A stretch of 64,000 bases of DNA from Nematopogon swammerdamellus. Its lineage: Eukaryota; Arthropoda; Insecta; Lepidoptera; Adelidae. The stretch's first letter is position 1; each line of letters opens with the position of its first letter. Position numbers and translations under genes: made by a program. A model generated the notes under the pieces. It saw only the letters and a program-made list of their open reading frames with translations. It ran no database searches and had not been told where the DNA came from. The stretch covers positions 5,802,642 to 5,866,641 of the forward strand of contig OX336351.1 in the NCBI GenBank assembly GCA_946902875.1, written 5' to 3'. Positions 34,380 through 44,280 of this stretch are shown piece by piece.

Positions 34380-34513
34380 CCTAGCTTTGTAAAGCGACAT
34401 CGCTCTCGCACCAACTCGCACGTCTCTGTGCGACAAGGACGACGCTCTACCAGCGGATTGTCTCTTTCTAAAGCTCGATGTTCATTATTTACTGCCGGCT
34501 ACTGTACGTACAG
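34380..34513. mobile_element. CTTTAGAAAGAGAC-family MITE
   Basis: GTCTCTGTGCGACAAGGACG and GTCTCTTTCTAAAGCTCGAT…TTATTTACTGCC match 14201-14332. The left end is degraded; the right end is GGCTACTGTACG. Confidence 0.65.
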
Positions 34514-34967
34514 TAGATACGGGTACAGTACGAAATTCACGCGAGCGAAGCGGCAGACAAGTTAGAATAGCAAGTTTCCGCTACCTATGTAGGTAGGCAC
34601 TAACCACACGTCCCGCATCGAATTTCGGTAAGTTTTCGTGGAAATGCGTCGCAAATATCAAGCGATCCCTTCTCACTCCTCACGCACAGAACAATAAAGT
34701 TGGCCCGCGGATATTAGCTATTATTGGTTTTCGTGGGACATCGGTTCCGTTGATATGGAGTGGGTTTGGATAAGTACATATCTTTTGCGAACTTTATATT
34801 ACATGACCTAACTTCTTATCTTTATCTTAACACAATTAGTGTCTCCTATATTTATATTCATTCTTACGTAGTATTACTCATATAAAATAATGTAATTATA
34901 TTTTTTTAGATTTTCATAAATACTTACCTATATTTTCCTTCCTTATCCTTATCCTTACCTATAATAA

Positions 34968-35174
34968 AATCCAACGTCTGCTTTCTGTCTTTCTGAGTGT
35001 CTGTCTGTCCGCTTATAACTCGAGAACCACTGAACCGATTTTAATAAAACAAAATTCTACGGATAGCTTGATTCTTCCCATCAACTATAGGCTACTTACT
35101 ATCACGCTAAATGGCTTATGAGGTTAGCAGTGTAGTGAAATATGAGAGCGGGCGGAGCCGCGGGCACAGCTTGT
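34968..35174 (+). mobile_element. Helitron-like non-autonomous repeat (family P)
   Basis: CCTATAATAAAATCCAACGT…TTATAACTCGAGAACCACTG…GAGCGGGCGGAGCCGCGGGC…ACAGCTTGT. The GC-rich hairpin near the 3' end is Helitron-like, but it ends CTTGT rather than CTRR. Other copies: 38141-38353, 59310-59542, 59545-59767. Its ATAACTCGAGAACCACTG segment is also in the 100-bp array at 44281-45560. Confidence 0.6.
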
Positions 35175-35249
35175 TATAATATAAAACATTGTCACATCTT
35201 GTCTTTGCTACTAGCTACATTCCTTATTTACGTATTTCATACACCTAAA

Positions 35250-35395
35250 GGTTGGCTGTAATAAATCTTCTTAAGGGATAAGTCCGTCTTTGCACGGCAC
35301 CTCATGTGCATTATTATTTTAATGTACATTCATTATTTTATTTTTGTGAAATATTTGTTAGGCAATCAATAATTTTCTATCTATCTATTTATACC
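35250..35395 (+). mobile_element. LINE 3' UTR with CTAT tail
   Basis: AAAGGTTGGCTGTAATAAATC…GGGATAAGTCCG…TTTTCTATCTATCTATT. Second copy of the tail at 7245-7372. Confidence 0.6.
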
Positions 35396-35502
35396 CTCTA
35401 GTCTCGCCCAAAACTCGCTGTACCCCGATTTTCTCGATGTTTTTTCTATGGAGCAGTTATTGCTGTTCCAACATAATAAATAAATCATAAAAAGAATAAT
35501 AG

Positions 35503-35889
35503 CCCAACCTCGATAGCTCAGTGGTGCAGACAGTCAACTGTCGCTATTGAATGTTAAGCAACGCTGGGTGCGGTCAGTACTTGGATGGGTGACCGCTGAC
35601 CGTTGGAGGCTGACCGAGGTTCGGATTCCTCGTAAAACTGTAGGTCCCTTCCCTCCTAATATTACTTGGTGGTAGGGTTTAACCCGCCCGGGTTGGTACC
35701 ACCGCACTAAATGAAACGTCGGTTAAAACGGCTATGTAAATAGTTTGTGTTTTCCGACCAGTTCAGTGTAACCGGCACGATCAAAGGGGGAAGCACTGAC
35801 ATGGCACCTAGTTCACCCGGTGCTATGGGCTGACATCACGGACGTTGTAGGTGATGTAGCCAACCGTTTCAGTTGCCATAAAAAAAAAA
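35503..35889 (+). mobile_element. 5S-headed SINE, full length
   Basis: CAACCTCGATAGCTCAGTGG, 5S-like GTTAAGCAACGCTGGGTGCG/GTCAGTACTTGGATGGGTGA, shared body, GATGTAGCCAACCG and an A-run at about 35880-35889. Confidence 0.92.
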
Positions 35890-36150
35890 CCCCACTGTAT
35901 CTCTCCCCGTGCATGTCGTAAAAGACGACTAAGGGATAAGGACAAGATGCCGCGCTAAAGGGCGACAGGATAGCCACCTCCCACCTTGGCACGGTCCTTC
36001 CATCGAGTCATGCAGCAGGTGGGTCTTGATGTCTCTGCTTTATAGTATCTTTAAGAAGCACTGACATTGCACCTAGTCCACCAAGTTGCCATGGGCTGAC
36101 ATCACGGATGTAGTAGGTGATGTAGCCAACCGTGTCAGTTTCCATAAAAA
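35890..36150 (+). mobile_element. R1L piece joined to SINE 3' end
   Basis: CATCTCTCCCCGTGC-like start (mutated to CTGTATCTCTCC), CGTAAAAGACGACTAAGGGA, then GCTAAAGGGCGACAGGATAG of R1L as far as GTGGGTCTTGATG. It then jumps to the SINE 3' body (GAAGCACTGACATTGCACC…TAGCCAACCGTGTCAG) with a poly(A) tail. The junction is internal to R1L, unlike the composites at 341 and 37514. Confidence 0.65.
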
Positions 36151-36757
36151 AACGAATTTTGACGTTTTATTCGCTTTACACAATATGTAATTATTTAGAT
36201 TTATGAAAATAACCAAAATATGTCTTATATTATTTAACATAACGGTAATTTTTCAAAATTTTATTTTTCTTGAACAATACACCGAAATATTTGAATGGAT
36301 TTTAATTTTGAATTTGCCTTATCTATTGGTTTCGTCTCAAAATATTGCCCACCCTACCTAACTCGATGACTGGTTTTGCATAGTAGGTACGTATGTAGCT
36401 TCACAAACCAATCTGTTCTACGTAGAGATTATTTATCAACCTAAACCCCCCGTCTCGGCCCATACAATAAGTAGCTAATAGGTAACAGATATGGAGGCGG
36501 CTCGGAATCAGCCTGAGAGGCGCGACGGCGGGCCCGAGCCAAAGTATCGTGTTACTTGATTGGCCTGGCCTTTTGTTCCGGTCAGTCGATAGCCTGACGC
36601 CTCCAGCGGGAAATCGGCTGACACGAGACTCGCTGTCACATGGACGGATGCTCGAAGTGGGCTAACTATAGATAAAGGAAGTGTAGCACAGGGGTTCTCA
36701 ACCATTTTAAGGGTTCCTTAGCCAGGAAAGAAGCAAGAAGCACAGCTAGGTACATTG
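36151..36757. other. No gene seen
   Basis: AT-rich to about 36420. Then a moderately GC-rich stretch (36490-36660) has a short minus-strand frame (36508-36705) that I do not recognise. Confidence 0.4.
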
Positions 36758-37136
36758 TCAGCCTCGATAGCTCAGTGGTGCAGTCGACTGTTGCTATTGA
36801 TTGTTAAGCAACGATGGGCGCGGTCAGTACTTGGATGGGTGACCGACCGCTCGACCGTTGGAGGCCGACCGTTGTTCGGATTCCACGTTAAACTGTAGTC
36901 CCTTCTTACCTTACTAGGTGGTGGGGTTTATCCCGCCCGGGTTGGTACCACCGCACTGAGCGAAACATCGGTCGATAAACAGCTATGTAAATAGTTCGTG
37001 TTTTCCGTCCAGTTCAGTGTAGCCGAAATGAAATGAAGGGAAACACTGACATGGCGCCTAGTTCACCCGGTGTTATGGGCTGACACCACGGATGTTGTAG
37101 GTGATGTAGCCAACGTGTCAGTTTCCATAAAAAAAA
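36758..37136 (+). mobile_element. 5S-headed SINE, reference-like copy
   Basis: Head TCAGCCTCGATAGCTCAGTG, then TTGTTAAGCAACGATGGGCG and CGGTCAGTACTTGGATGGGT (5S rRNA 3'-half, including the C-box region), then the shared body and an A-rich tail at 37129-37137. Confidence 0.93.
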
Positions 37137-37143
37137 ATATTGT

Positions 37144-37508
37144 ATGTAACTTGACATGGTAGGCTACATTGTCTACATCCCATCACATCTTGTGAACTAG
37201 ATGCCATGTCATAAGTGTTTCCCTTTGATCGTGCCGACTATACTGAACTGGGCTGAAAATAACGACCTTTTTTTTATACCAAGTGCGACATGTGGCGCCG
37301 AGTCACCCAATAGGGTATCTAGCGACGCCCATGGACATTCGGTCGCATGCGGGGGTTGCGAATTCCATGCCGGCCTGGCAGATGCCCATTCATGCCTCTC
37401 TTGAAGGACCCGAGACTGTACTTGGGGGGGACATACGTGTGCAGGGAGATACGACTTCATTCATTGAGGTGGTATCAATCCGGGCGGGTTAAGCCTTACC
37501 ACCCAGTA
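37144..37508 (-). mobile_element. 5S-SINE fragment split by a LINE tail
   Basis: 37144-37262 (…CCATGTCATAAGTG…GCCGACTATACTGAACTGG in plus reading) resumes at 37463-37508 (GAGGTGGTATCAATCCGGGC…). The insertion in between starts with a T-run. ACGAC occurs at both junctions and may be the target duplication. Confidence 0.65.
37263..37462 (-). mobile_element. CR1-like LINE 3' tail inserted in a SINE
   Basis: A T-run at 37268-37275 (poly(A) on the minus strand) is followed by GTGGCGCCGAGTCACCC, ACGACGCCCATGGACATTCG and CTCTTGAAGGACCCGAGACT. The same tail is at 33841-33960, 51185-51350 and, inverted, 60775-60857. Confidence 0.7.
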
Positions 37509-37513
37509 AACCT

Positions 37514-37850
37514 TGTACCGTGTGGGGCCGGTACTTTAAAAGAATAGCCCCACTGCATCTCTCCCCGTGTATGTCGTAAAAGGCGACTAAGGGATATGAC
37601 TCCCTTCTTATATTACTAGGTGGTAGGGTTTAACCCGCCCGGGTTGGTACCACCGCACTGAATGAAAGGTCGGTCGAAACGGCTATGTAAATAGTTTGTG
37701 TTTTCCGTCCAGTTCAGTGTAGGCGGCACGACCGAAGGGAAGCACTGACGTGGCACCAAGTTCACCCGGTGTTATGGGCTGACATCACGGATGTTGTAGG
37801 TGATGGTAGCCAACCGTGTCAGTTTCCATAAAAAAAAAAAAAAAAAATTA
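37514..37850 (+). mobile_element. Composite SINE: R1L head on the shared SINE body
   Basis: Same structure and diagnostic changes as 341-672 (GACTCCCTTCTTATATTACT join; ACTGACGTGGCACCAAG), with a long poly(A) tail from 37831. The close similarity of the two copies suggests the composite itself was mobile. Confidence 0.8.
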
Positions 37851-38029
37851 AAAAAAAAATAAATAAAAAAAAAACCAAGAGAACCTCATATGTATGAAAA
37901 TATTGAGCGTGTGAAACCCGTGTAAGGGCTACATACATAAATAAGTTTGTGAAAGGCTCAGTACCATTTCTTTTGTTGTTCTTATTGGGATTTTGAGAAC
38001 TCATCGTTTCTCAAAATTGTTCATTTGTC

Positions 38030-38130
38030 TTAGGTACCGCTAGGGTGTGGAACTGTCTTCCGGCGAGCGTTTCCCGAATTCTTCAACCTGGGTGTCTACA
38101 AACGTCGTCTTAACAGGCTAGGAGGCCGTC
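38030..38130 (+). pseudogene. CR1-like LINE C-terminal scrap
   Basis: Plus-strand frames read RVWNCLPAS and, one base shifted, FFNLGVYKRRLNRLGGRP-like sequence. This is the W-N-LP…F-LG-FK-R-N block at the end of these ORFs, with frameshifts. Confidence 0.65.
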
Positions 38131-38140
38131 CATATATAAC

Positions 38141-38353
38141 ACAAGCTGTGCCCGCGGCTCCGCCCGCTCTCATATTTCACTTCACTGCTAACCTCATAAG
38201 CTATTTAGCGTGATAGTAAGTAGCCTATAGTTGATGGGAAGAATCAAGCTATCCGTAGAATTTTGTTTTATTAAAATCGGTTCAGTGGTTCTCGAGTTAT
38301 AACCGGACAGACAAACACTCAGACAGAAAGCAGACGTTGGATTTTATTATAGG
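38141..38353 (-). mobile_element. Helitron-like repeat, family P
   Basis: Reverse-complement copy of 34968-35174: ACAAGCTGTGCCCGCGGCTC…GTGGTTCTCGAGTTATAACC…ATTTTATTATAGG. Confidence 0.65.
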
Positions 38354-39665
38354 TAAGGAAGGATAAGGATATTTTTGCTGATGAGATTATAAAACAAAGG
38401 AATGTAATCTAACAAATGCAAGGACACTGCCCGCCCGTGTAGGTAGCCCCGGGTAAAATAATGGAAGCGGACAGCGCTCAAAATGAGTACGGTAAAGGTA
38501 AATCTAGTTTTATCAGTACCTAACCTACGTAATGTTATCTTGCGATCGCGACTTCGTTCACGTAATATTCTTAAAATAAATAAAAGTTCAATAAAATTAC
38601 AAATTTTAAAACCCACAACATATCAAACAACTTAAAAAAATTCAAACATTTAATGTTCATTATGTTAATTAAACGATTTGGTCGCTCTACAGGAACTGCT
38701 TTTACCGGAACTTTTTCGGGGTTACGCTTTTTGACGCAGGAGAGGAACTATTGTGTACAAAGTCTCGCTTTAATTCGCTCTATAGGAAGTACGCTTTTCA
38801 AGCGCAAAAGTACACTCTAAAACATAAATATTTTATGATGTGAATTCACAAGTTAGGTATGTTGTAGTTAGGTTAGGTTAGAAAATAACTCAGTTTTTTA
38901 GTAGGATCTAGCGCTGACCACACACAGCTGAATGTCCTAACTGAAGGAAAGTTTGTTGGAATAAGGAAACACAAGACAGAATGTAGGTAATAAAACAAGA
39001 AATAACTTTCTCATTTTTATTAACAAATTGGTAAATAAATACATTTGACAAATACACTGTAACAACGGAATACCGAGTGTAATGTACAAACATGTCTATT
39101 TTGTCAATAACTTGCTTCAACTCACTAAAGGCTGACTTACACGAAGTGTCCCGCTCATTTCAGGCGAGAAACTTCTCAACGCCGCCATACTTCACGGTGG
39201 CGCCATCTATACGCGATAGCCAGCATGCCGCTGCGAGATAACGAGTTACCAACAAGTTGCCACTAGGTGGCAGCACAAGCGACATTACGATACAGTATGA
39301 CGCGCGCATCTCGCTAGTAGAACGAACTATTCAGTGGACGCATGAATTGTTAAAATAAACTAAATCACATCATTATCAATACTATTTGTATCCCAAATAG
39401 GCGAAACACTCGTCGTGCAAATCATCATTTAGGCAAATACTTGAATGGCATATCTCTGTAGATAAACTACTCTAATTTGTAATCTTATCCGGTAAAGCTT
39501 TCATATAAATAAGTTGCTACCTTGACACAATTAGTTACCTACTTATAATAAATAAAGATGTTGCACTGTTTGCTGGAACAGAAAATACAGTCAGAGAAAA
39601 GAGTGCCTATATACAAAAACACATTACCCTCCTTTTGGCTTCGCCGTAGTCGGGTAAAAAAACAA
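38354..39665. other. 3' flank of IDH3A; no other gene
   Basis: 38360-39130 is AT-rich with no repeat I recognise. 39140-39340 is less AT-rich and holds two CTCF-like motifs. TTTATT at 39016-39021 (AATAAA on the minus strand) is a second candidate polyadenylation signal if the IDH3A 3' UTR is long. Confidence 0.4.
39199..39274. promoter_or_regulatory. Pair of CTCF-like motifs (candidate insulator)
   Basis: 39199-39211 reads GGCGCCATCTATA, the reverse complement of TATAGATGGCGCC, close to the insect CTCF core. 39259-39274 reads GCCACTAGGTGGCAGC, close to the general CTCF core and itself palindromic. The motifs are about 50 bp apart, some 520-600 bp beyond the distal IDH3A stop. Motif matches alone are weak evidence. 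Confidence 0.25.
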
Positions 39666-39671
39666 TTTAAT
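39666..39671 (-). terminator. Candidate polyadenylation signal of the distal IDH3A exon
   Basis: TTTAAT on the plus strand is ATTAAA on the minus strand, about 127 nt after the TAG stop. It is a common variant signal at a plausible distance. AATAAA at 39016-39021 is the alternative. Confidence 0.35.
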
Positions 39672-39797
39672 TTCACGAGAAGATTAGAGATTTGTTAGTG
39701 GTTCGAACCCTGTTGTGAACTACGCGCTAAAAGTGTCGCAGTAGGTAAAATTTAACATAAATTGAAAGAGATTTGGTAATACAGAACGGATAGTTCA

Positions 39798-40025
39798 CTA
39801 CGCCAGTTTAGCAATAATGGCGTTTGTGAACTCGGAACACTTGGCCTTGCCGCCGAGGTCTCCCGTCAGCGTGGTGCCCTCCTTGAGGACGCTGTAGCAG
39901 GCGGCCATGATGCGGTCGGCGTGGTCGCCCTGCTGCAAGTGACGTAGCATCATGATGGCGGAGAGGAGCAGCGCGGTCGGGTTCGCGAGGTCCTTGCCGG
40001 CGATGTCTGGCGCCGTGCCGTGCAC
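39798..40025 (-). CDS. IDH3A: IDH3A distal alternative last exon (canonical C-terminus)
   Basis: Last exon of the NAD-dependent isocitrate dehydrogenase alpha subunit (mitochondrial matrix, TCA cycle, isocitrate to 2-oxoglutarate). It encodes 75 residues and stop TAG, starting in phase 0 after acceptor GCGGGCAG with [20 protein letters not shown] and ending [18 protein letters not shown] is the normal adenosine-binding loop of NAD-dependent members of the isopropylmalate/isocitrate dehydrogenase family, with the specificity Asp present. The preceding exon is 58270-58383, 18.2 kb upstream, whose phase-0 donor fits. The proximal exon at 51881-52105 encodes the same segment, so only one of the two can be used per mRNA. 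A hAT element begins 79 bp upstream of the acceptor. Confidence 0.95.
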   Translation of the reverse strand: MHGTAPDIAGKDLANPTALLLSAIMMLRHLQQGDHADRIMAACYSVLKEGTTLTGDLGGKAKCSEFTNAIIAKLA

Positions 40026-40104
40026 CTGCCCGCACACAACACACTAGATCAGTTCATCGGTCCTAGATGTGCAATTTCGGTGATAGGTAGTGAATAATTG
40101 GCGA

Positions 40105-40600
40105 TAGGGTTTCTGCTCGAGCTTTCTCGAACTCGAGAGAATTCTCGAGTTCCGAATTTGAATTGCGCCAGGCGCGCCGTGCGACTATTTTCAAGCCCAC
40201 TTCAACCGAAAATGAGCGTGTTTTCAGCCTAGCTGGAAACATCGTGACAAAAATAATAAACCGACTTTCGGACGAGTCTATGCTCTAACTAATTCATCAT
40301 CAATTCAATCAATTACATCTATGCCCCCTAAAGTTGTTACCTCACGTGCACATAGTTTGCTGTTTTGTTCCTTTCCTTTCCTTACCTAAATAAGAGGTAC
40401 CAAACCAAATACTACAAATAATGATTATGGTGCAATAAAAATATCACAGATTAAAAATTTTGAATTTTAAAATTACATTTCAACAAATTTCAACGGTTTT
40501 TATAAAAAGATTCGAGACCCGAGAAAACTCGAGGAATTGGCCTCGAGAATTCTCGATAAGTACTCGAGAAACAAAAAAGATCGAGAAATCAGAAACCCTA
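40105..40600. mobile_element. Non-autonomous hAT element, 496 bp
   Basis: Ends TAGGGTTTCTGCTCGAG… and …TCGAGAAATCAGAAACCCTA; flanks ATTGGCGA (40097-40104) and ATTGGCAA (40601-40608), an 8-bp duplication with one change. The interior has CTCGAGAATTCTCGA-type palindromes near both ends. No transposase. It lies in the IDH3A intron just before the distal last exon. Confidence 0.85.
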
Positions 40601-40608
40601 ATTGGCAA

Positions 40609-42279
40609 CCAAGTGGCAAGTTTCTCATACGTTGTGGGCATGAACTTCTCATTGCCAAAAACCTCCGAACGTAATCGGGATTTGCATAGTTTGTATTTGG
40701 TTGCTTTGCGATTTTTGGTGATGAGCTAGGATCAAAATTGCCTCGCGTAGCTTTATAAGGCGAGGCATTCTAATGTACTTTAAATCTATATTTAGATACA
40801 AAAATAACACTGTAGCTGGCACCGGTAACCTCTCTGACTGATGCCAAGGAAATCTGTTGGCAGGTTTATTATAAAGAAATGCAGTTAAAACTTATAGGAA
40901 TATAAATCGTAGACTCACCTCAATTTCCACAGTGAAAGTTTAAGCATAGCGTTACGGTTAGACAAAATTACAGATGAGAGAAGGCTAGATATATGGACCA
41001 TCAACTGTCGCGAAAATTCCTAAAAATCTTTTAAAGCAGTGTGCTACGCAGCCAATCAGCGGTCGTATGTCGACATCTACTAAGAGAGAAAGAAAACGGA
41101 CATTGACCTTGGAATGTTAGCTCCCTTGCACAAATGCAAAGCGCAAAGCGCCATCCCTCTCTTGTGCCGAGTCTGCCGAAGGGAGATGGCAAGGTTTTGT
41201 GCAAGGGAGCTAACACTCAAAGGCCTATGATCCTTTTTCTCACTGCTATAGAAATATACTTTATAGCCAATGAAATTGCGCAGAGATGTCGACACCTCTG
41301 CCATATGCCAACTCTGGGATTAACATGTTTTATGGCCCATCTAGCAAATAGTTCTCTGATCTGTGAACGACATGGATTATGTTATGTATGATAGTCAAAG
41401 ATGGCAAAACAGAGGTAAAATAACTTTAATGAAAAGAAAAAAATATGTCATAGCATTTTTATTTTGTTAACTATACTTTATCACTATGCTATATTACCGC
41501 CTAACCTACATACGATACCACAAAAACTTGTACTTAATTAGGGTTGCCAGACAGTTGTCGGTATATTTTCCTATAATATTTTTTTTTATTCGCCAGTTGT
41601 GTCATGAAAACCTATTTTGTGAGAAACCGAAATTTCGAAAAAAAAACCTCCCTCCGTTCATAGGTATATTTTTGCTATTACATTCAAAAGCTAAGCGATT
41701 GAAAATTTACTTGCCACTTTTCAAGTAGAAGTTATCCGGAATTAAATTACATACAAATGTGGCAACCCTTATATTGGATTCCATCTACGCTTATACATAA
41801 TAATAAAAACACAGCCTAATACATGTTCCTTACTAATAAACGAGATATAGAATAGGCGCCAATAATGACAGATATTTAAAATTATTTTGGAAATTTTACA
41901 TCACAGAATTCTTCATTACAAATGATTGAAGTTTACAGTTATTTTTTTTTTACATGTAACATGTTTAAATAAATTCAAGCGCTGATGTACAGATGTTTTA
42001 TCTCACGAAGGCGGGTTGGTTTTAGCGAGTAGGGTAACTGGAGCCCATTTTTAAAATAACTACCTACGCTGCGCCGAGCCACCAGGACTGTCGCAACTCA
42101 CAACACTACACAATTGACAGGTAGTGAGCCCATTATGGCGGAAATGCAAATCCAGAGAGAGAGAGATAGAAAGAGAGAGAGCCCATCCCTCCAGCCCCCA
42201 TCCGTCTCCGCCACACCCGCCGGACTCGCTCGGAACATCCATATGTTGTTGACACCCAACTACTAAGAACACATCGTTT
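40609..42279. other. Intronic sequence; possible MITE
   Basis: 41533-41770 starts TTAGGGTTGCCAGAC and ends TGTGGCAACCCTTA, a possible hAT-like MITE without a clear target duplication. 41113-41215 holds a loose inverted repeat (TTAGCTCCCTTGCACAAA…TTTTGTGCAAGGGAGCTAAC). A GA-rich run lies at 42155-42182. No gene. Confidence 0.45.
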
Positions 42280-42460
42280 TTCGAAATCTTTCCTGTGTCG
42301 AACGGCGAAAATATGGAACGGTCTTCCGGTGAGTGTGTTCCCCACCACCTATAACCTGGGAATCTTCAAAAGGTGTGTCAATAAATTAGACGACAACCTT
42401 TTTGTCCGCCTCATAGCCGGCATGGCGCCTCTCTGAGCGTGGTTTCGCGAGGAATGGTGT
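42280..42460 (+). pseudogene. CR1-like LINE C-terminal end
   Basis: The plus strand reads, with small frame changes, FLCRTAKIWNGLP, then YNLGIFKRCVNK, then a LIAGMAPL-like tail. Same terminal block as in 18560-19000. Confidence 0.7.
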
Positions 42461-42539
42461 TATTGGCTGTGTCTGATCTTCCGTTGAAGTATTGGGCAAA
42501 GACACCCGCGCCGGCTGCCTATAAAAAAAAAAAAACAAA

Positions 42540-42675
42540 CGAGGGAAGTGAGATTATTGGCATGGGTTAAAAATATAACCCCCAAGAATACGGCTACTAC
42601 TGTGAATGAGCACTTCACATTCACAAAGGATGTGTATGGGCGTTTCATCCTCTTTTATACAGAACCTGCACACCG
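42540..42675 (-). pseudogene. LINE C-terminus, 3' half, separated by a transposon insertion
   Basis: The minus strand encodes CRFCIKEDETPIHILCECEV, a C-x2-C…H-x4-C zinc knuckle following the RNase H region of a LINE. The upstream half of the same sequence is at 46897-47100. The uninterrupted relative at 54560-54880 shows the two were contiguous before the 4.2-kb insertion. Confidence 0.8.
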
Positions 42676-43110
42676 CACAGTATGAAATTTGACCTGATTT
42701 TCGGACATGGTATTTTTATTCCCAAACTAGTTAGTCTTTACTATTTTAAAAGCTAGAGTAGAACTCCCGTGTTTCAGTTACGTATAGTTGCAAAGTTATG
42801 AATTTTTGAAAAAGGTAAGTTTTTTTTGGCCGAAAAATAAAAAAAAAATATTACTCCGAGATTATGGAAAATATTAATAATTATATTTTTTTATATACAA
42901 GAATGACTGTAGCCCCATTTTTTTAAGCAATTTCGAACCTTCTACAGTTAGTACAAAACGAGCAATAATTTTTTTATTTTTTTTCATTTTTATTTTTTTT
43001 CTCCTAAACCAAGTCGCATTAGCACAAAATTCTTACATTACAAATAACCCCAGACCTTGTTTAATAAGTGCTAAAAAAACTAAAAGATAATCCCGCTTGG
43101 TATAGGAGTT
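42676..43110 (+). repeat. Left long terminal inverted repeat of the 4.2-kb element
   Basis: Pairs with 46463-46896 along its length, roughly 85-90% identical by eye. Shared landmarks include TAGAGTAGAACTCCCGTG, CTCCGAGATTATGGA, TCTCCTAAACCAAGTCGCAT and ATAATCCCGCTTGGTATAGG. Confidence 0.9.
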
Positions 43111-43491
43111 TTAACTAAATAATGTTTAGGCCGACAATTTTACAGTCAGGGTTGGCACTTTTCGAATCGTAGTTTAATTTTATTTTTTGGCCGAAAGTGA
43201 ATTTTTTATTAAATTATGATTAATTATCATGATCGGATACGGTAAAGCGATTTTTTATAATTGCGTTATGCAGTCATTATATTGATATGGTCCCTTTTGA
43301 AAATAATGAAAAATTCCCGGGATTAAAAAAAATATTTCTAGTAGTGATATACCTAGTTAGTAACTTTCGATTGTTTTAACGTGCTCTGATGCACGTAGGT
43401 ATACGTTAGCTATTGTAAACATTCCAAATTATATCAATAAAAACATTGGTAAGAAATTAGCTGTCATACCCCAAAGCTTTTCTGTTAGAAA

Positions 43492-43728
43492 ATGCCTAGA
43501 GATCCTCTCATCTCCAACATTAGGTTGCGCCACAGACAGAAAAAGTTGCGAAAGTTACCACTTCCATCTCAGGCATTAGCATTGCTAAAACCGGCAGATG
43601 CCAACACTTTCGCCGAAGAATCTGCACCGAAGGATGCTGAGGAAATCAAAATCGATGCGGAAAATCAGGCGCTTGATGAGTGTCTAGGTCTGGGAGAAGG
43701 TGGCCTATTTCTCAGTGCTGAGGATTAA
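43492..43728 (+). CDS. Small ORF inside the 4.2-kb transposon (function unknown)
   Basis: 78 codons from ATG to TAA. The N-terminus is basic (RLRHRQKKLRKLPLP) and the second half acidic (APKDAEEIKIDAENQALDE). The ATG is preceded by TTTTCTGTTAG, which looks like a splice acceptor, and an in-frame TAG lies just upstream, so this may be an internal or last exon. I do not recognise the family. It could be a remnant of the element's own protein or a captured host gene piece. A second ORF (45532-45762) lies beyond the central array. Confidence 0.45.
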   Translation: MPRDPLISNIRLRHRQKKLRKLPLPSQALALLKPADANTFAEESAPKDAEEIKIDAENQALDECLGLGEGGLFLSAED

Positions 43729-43731
<3 letters not shown>

Positions 43732-43760
<29 letters not shown>

Positions 43761-43850
43761 GCCCGTATCGGTCCACTGCTGGACATAGGCCTCTCCCAAG
43801 GCACGCCACCACACGCGGTCTTCCGCTCTTCTCATCCATCCACTTCAATT
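43732..43850 (-). mobile_element. RTE LINE 3' scrap with CAT repeat
   Basis: (CAT)n at 43731-43759, then CAGCCCGTATCGGTCCACTG and CTGGACATAGGCCTCTCCCA, the reverse complement of the RTE end (…GGCCTATGTCCAGCAGTGG). It begins immediately after the stop of the ORF at 43492-43728. Confidence 0.75.
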
Positions 43851-44280
43851 GGATTAAGAGGATTAACAATTGTTTTCATTTCGGAAATATTCGTAGCCTA
43901 TACTCCGTTCATCTTAGCAACTAATGCCGAGCGGTTTCTCGCTCTCGCAACGGTTATTACCCTTCTTTACACAGGACACAACGTTGTATGTGTGAGTCAT
44001 AGGTGTATGCGTAAGCCATCTCAAAACCATAACGGCGCGTGCGCCGCTGCGCCTGGGAGTTAGTATTGCGTTTTTATTCTGAGTCGACGCATTACAATCA
44101 GTAGCCTTTCATAGGCGTCATAGTCATAATAATAAAATTGTTTTTCATATTTTTCACATGTTGTTTTTCACAAAAACTGAATGGCACTATGCAATGCATG
44201 CATGCAACACTCATAACAAAATTACGTTACTCACTTTATAATAAATGCGAAAGTAAATTGTTTGTTTGTTTGTTTGTTTG

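Noticed and set aside
36780..36860. A 5S rRNA gene
   Set aside because: Only the 3' half of 5S is present, always fused to the same SINE body and tail, in both orientations. It is a SINE head.
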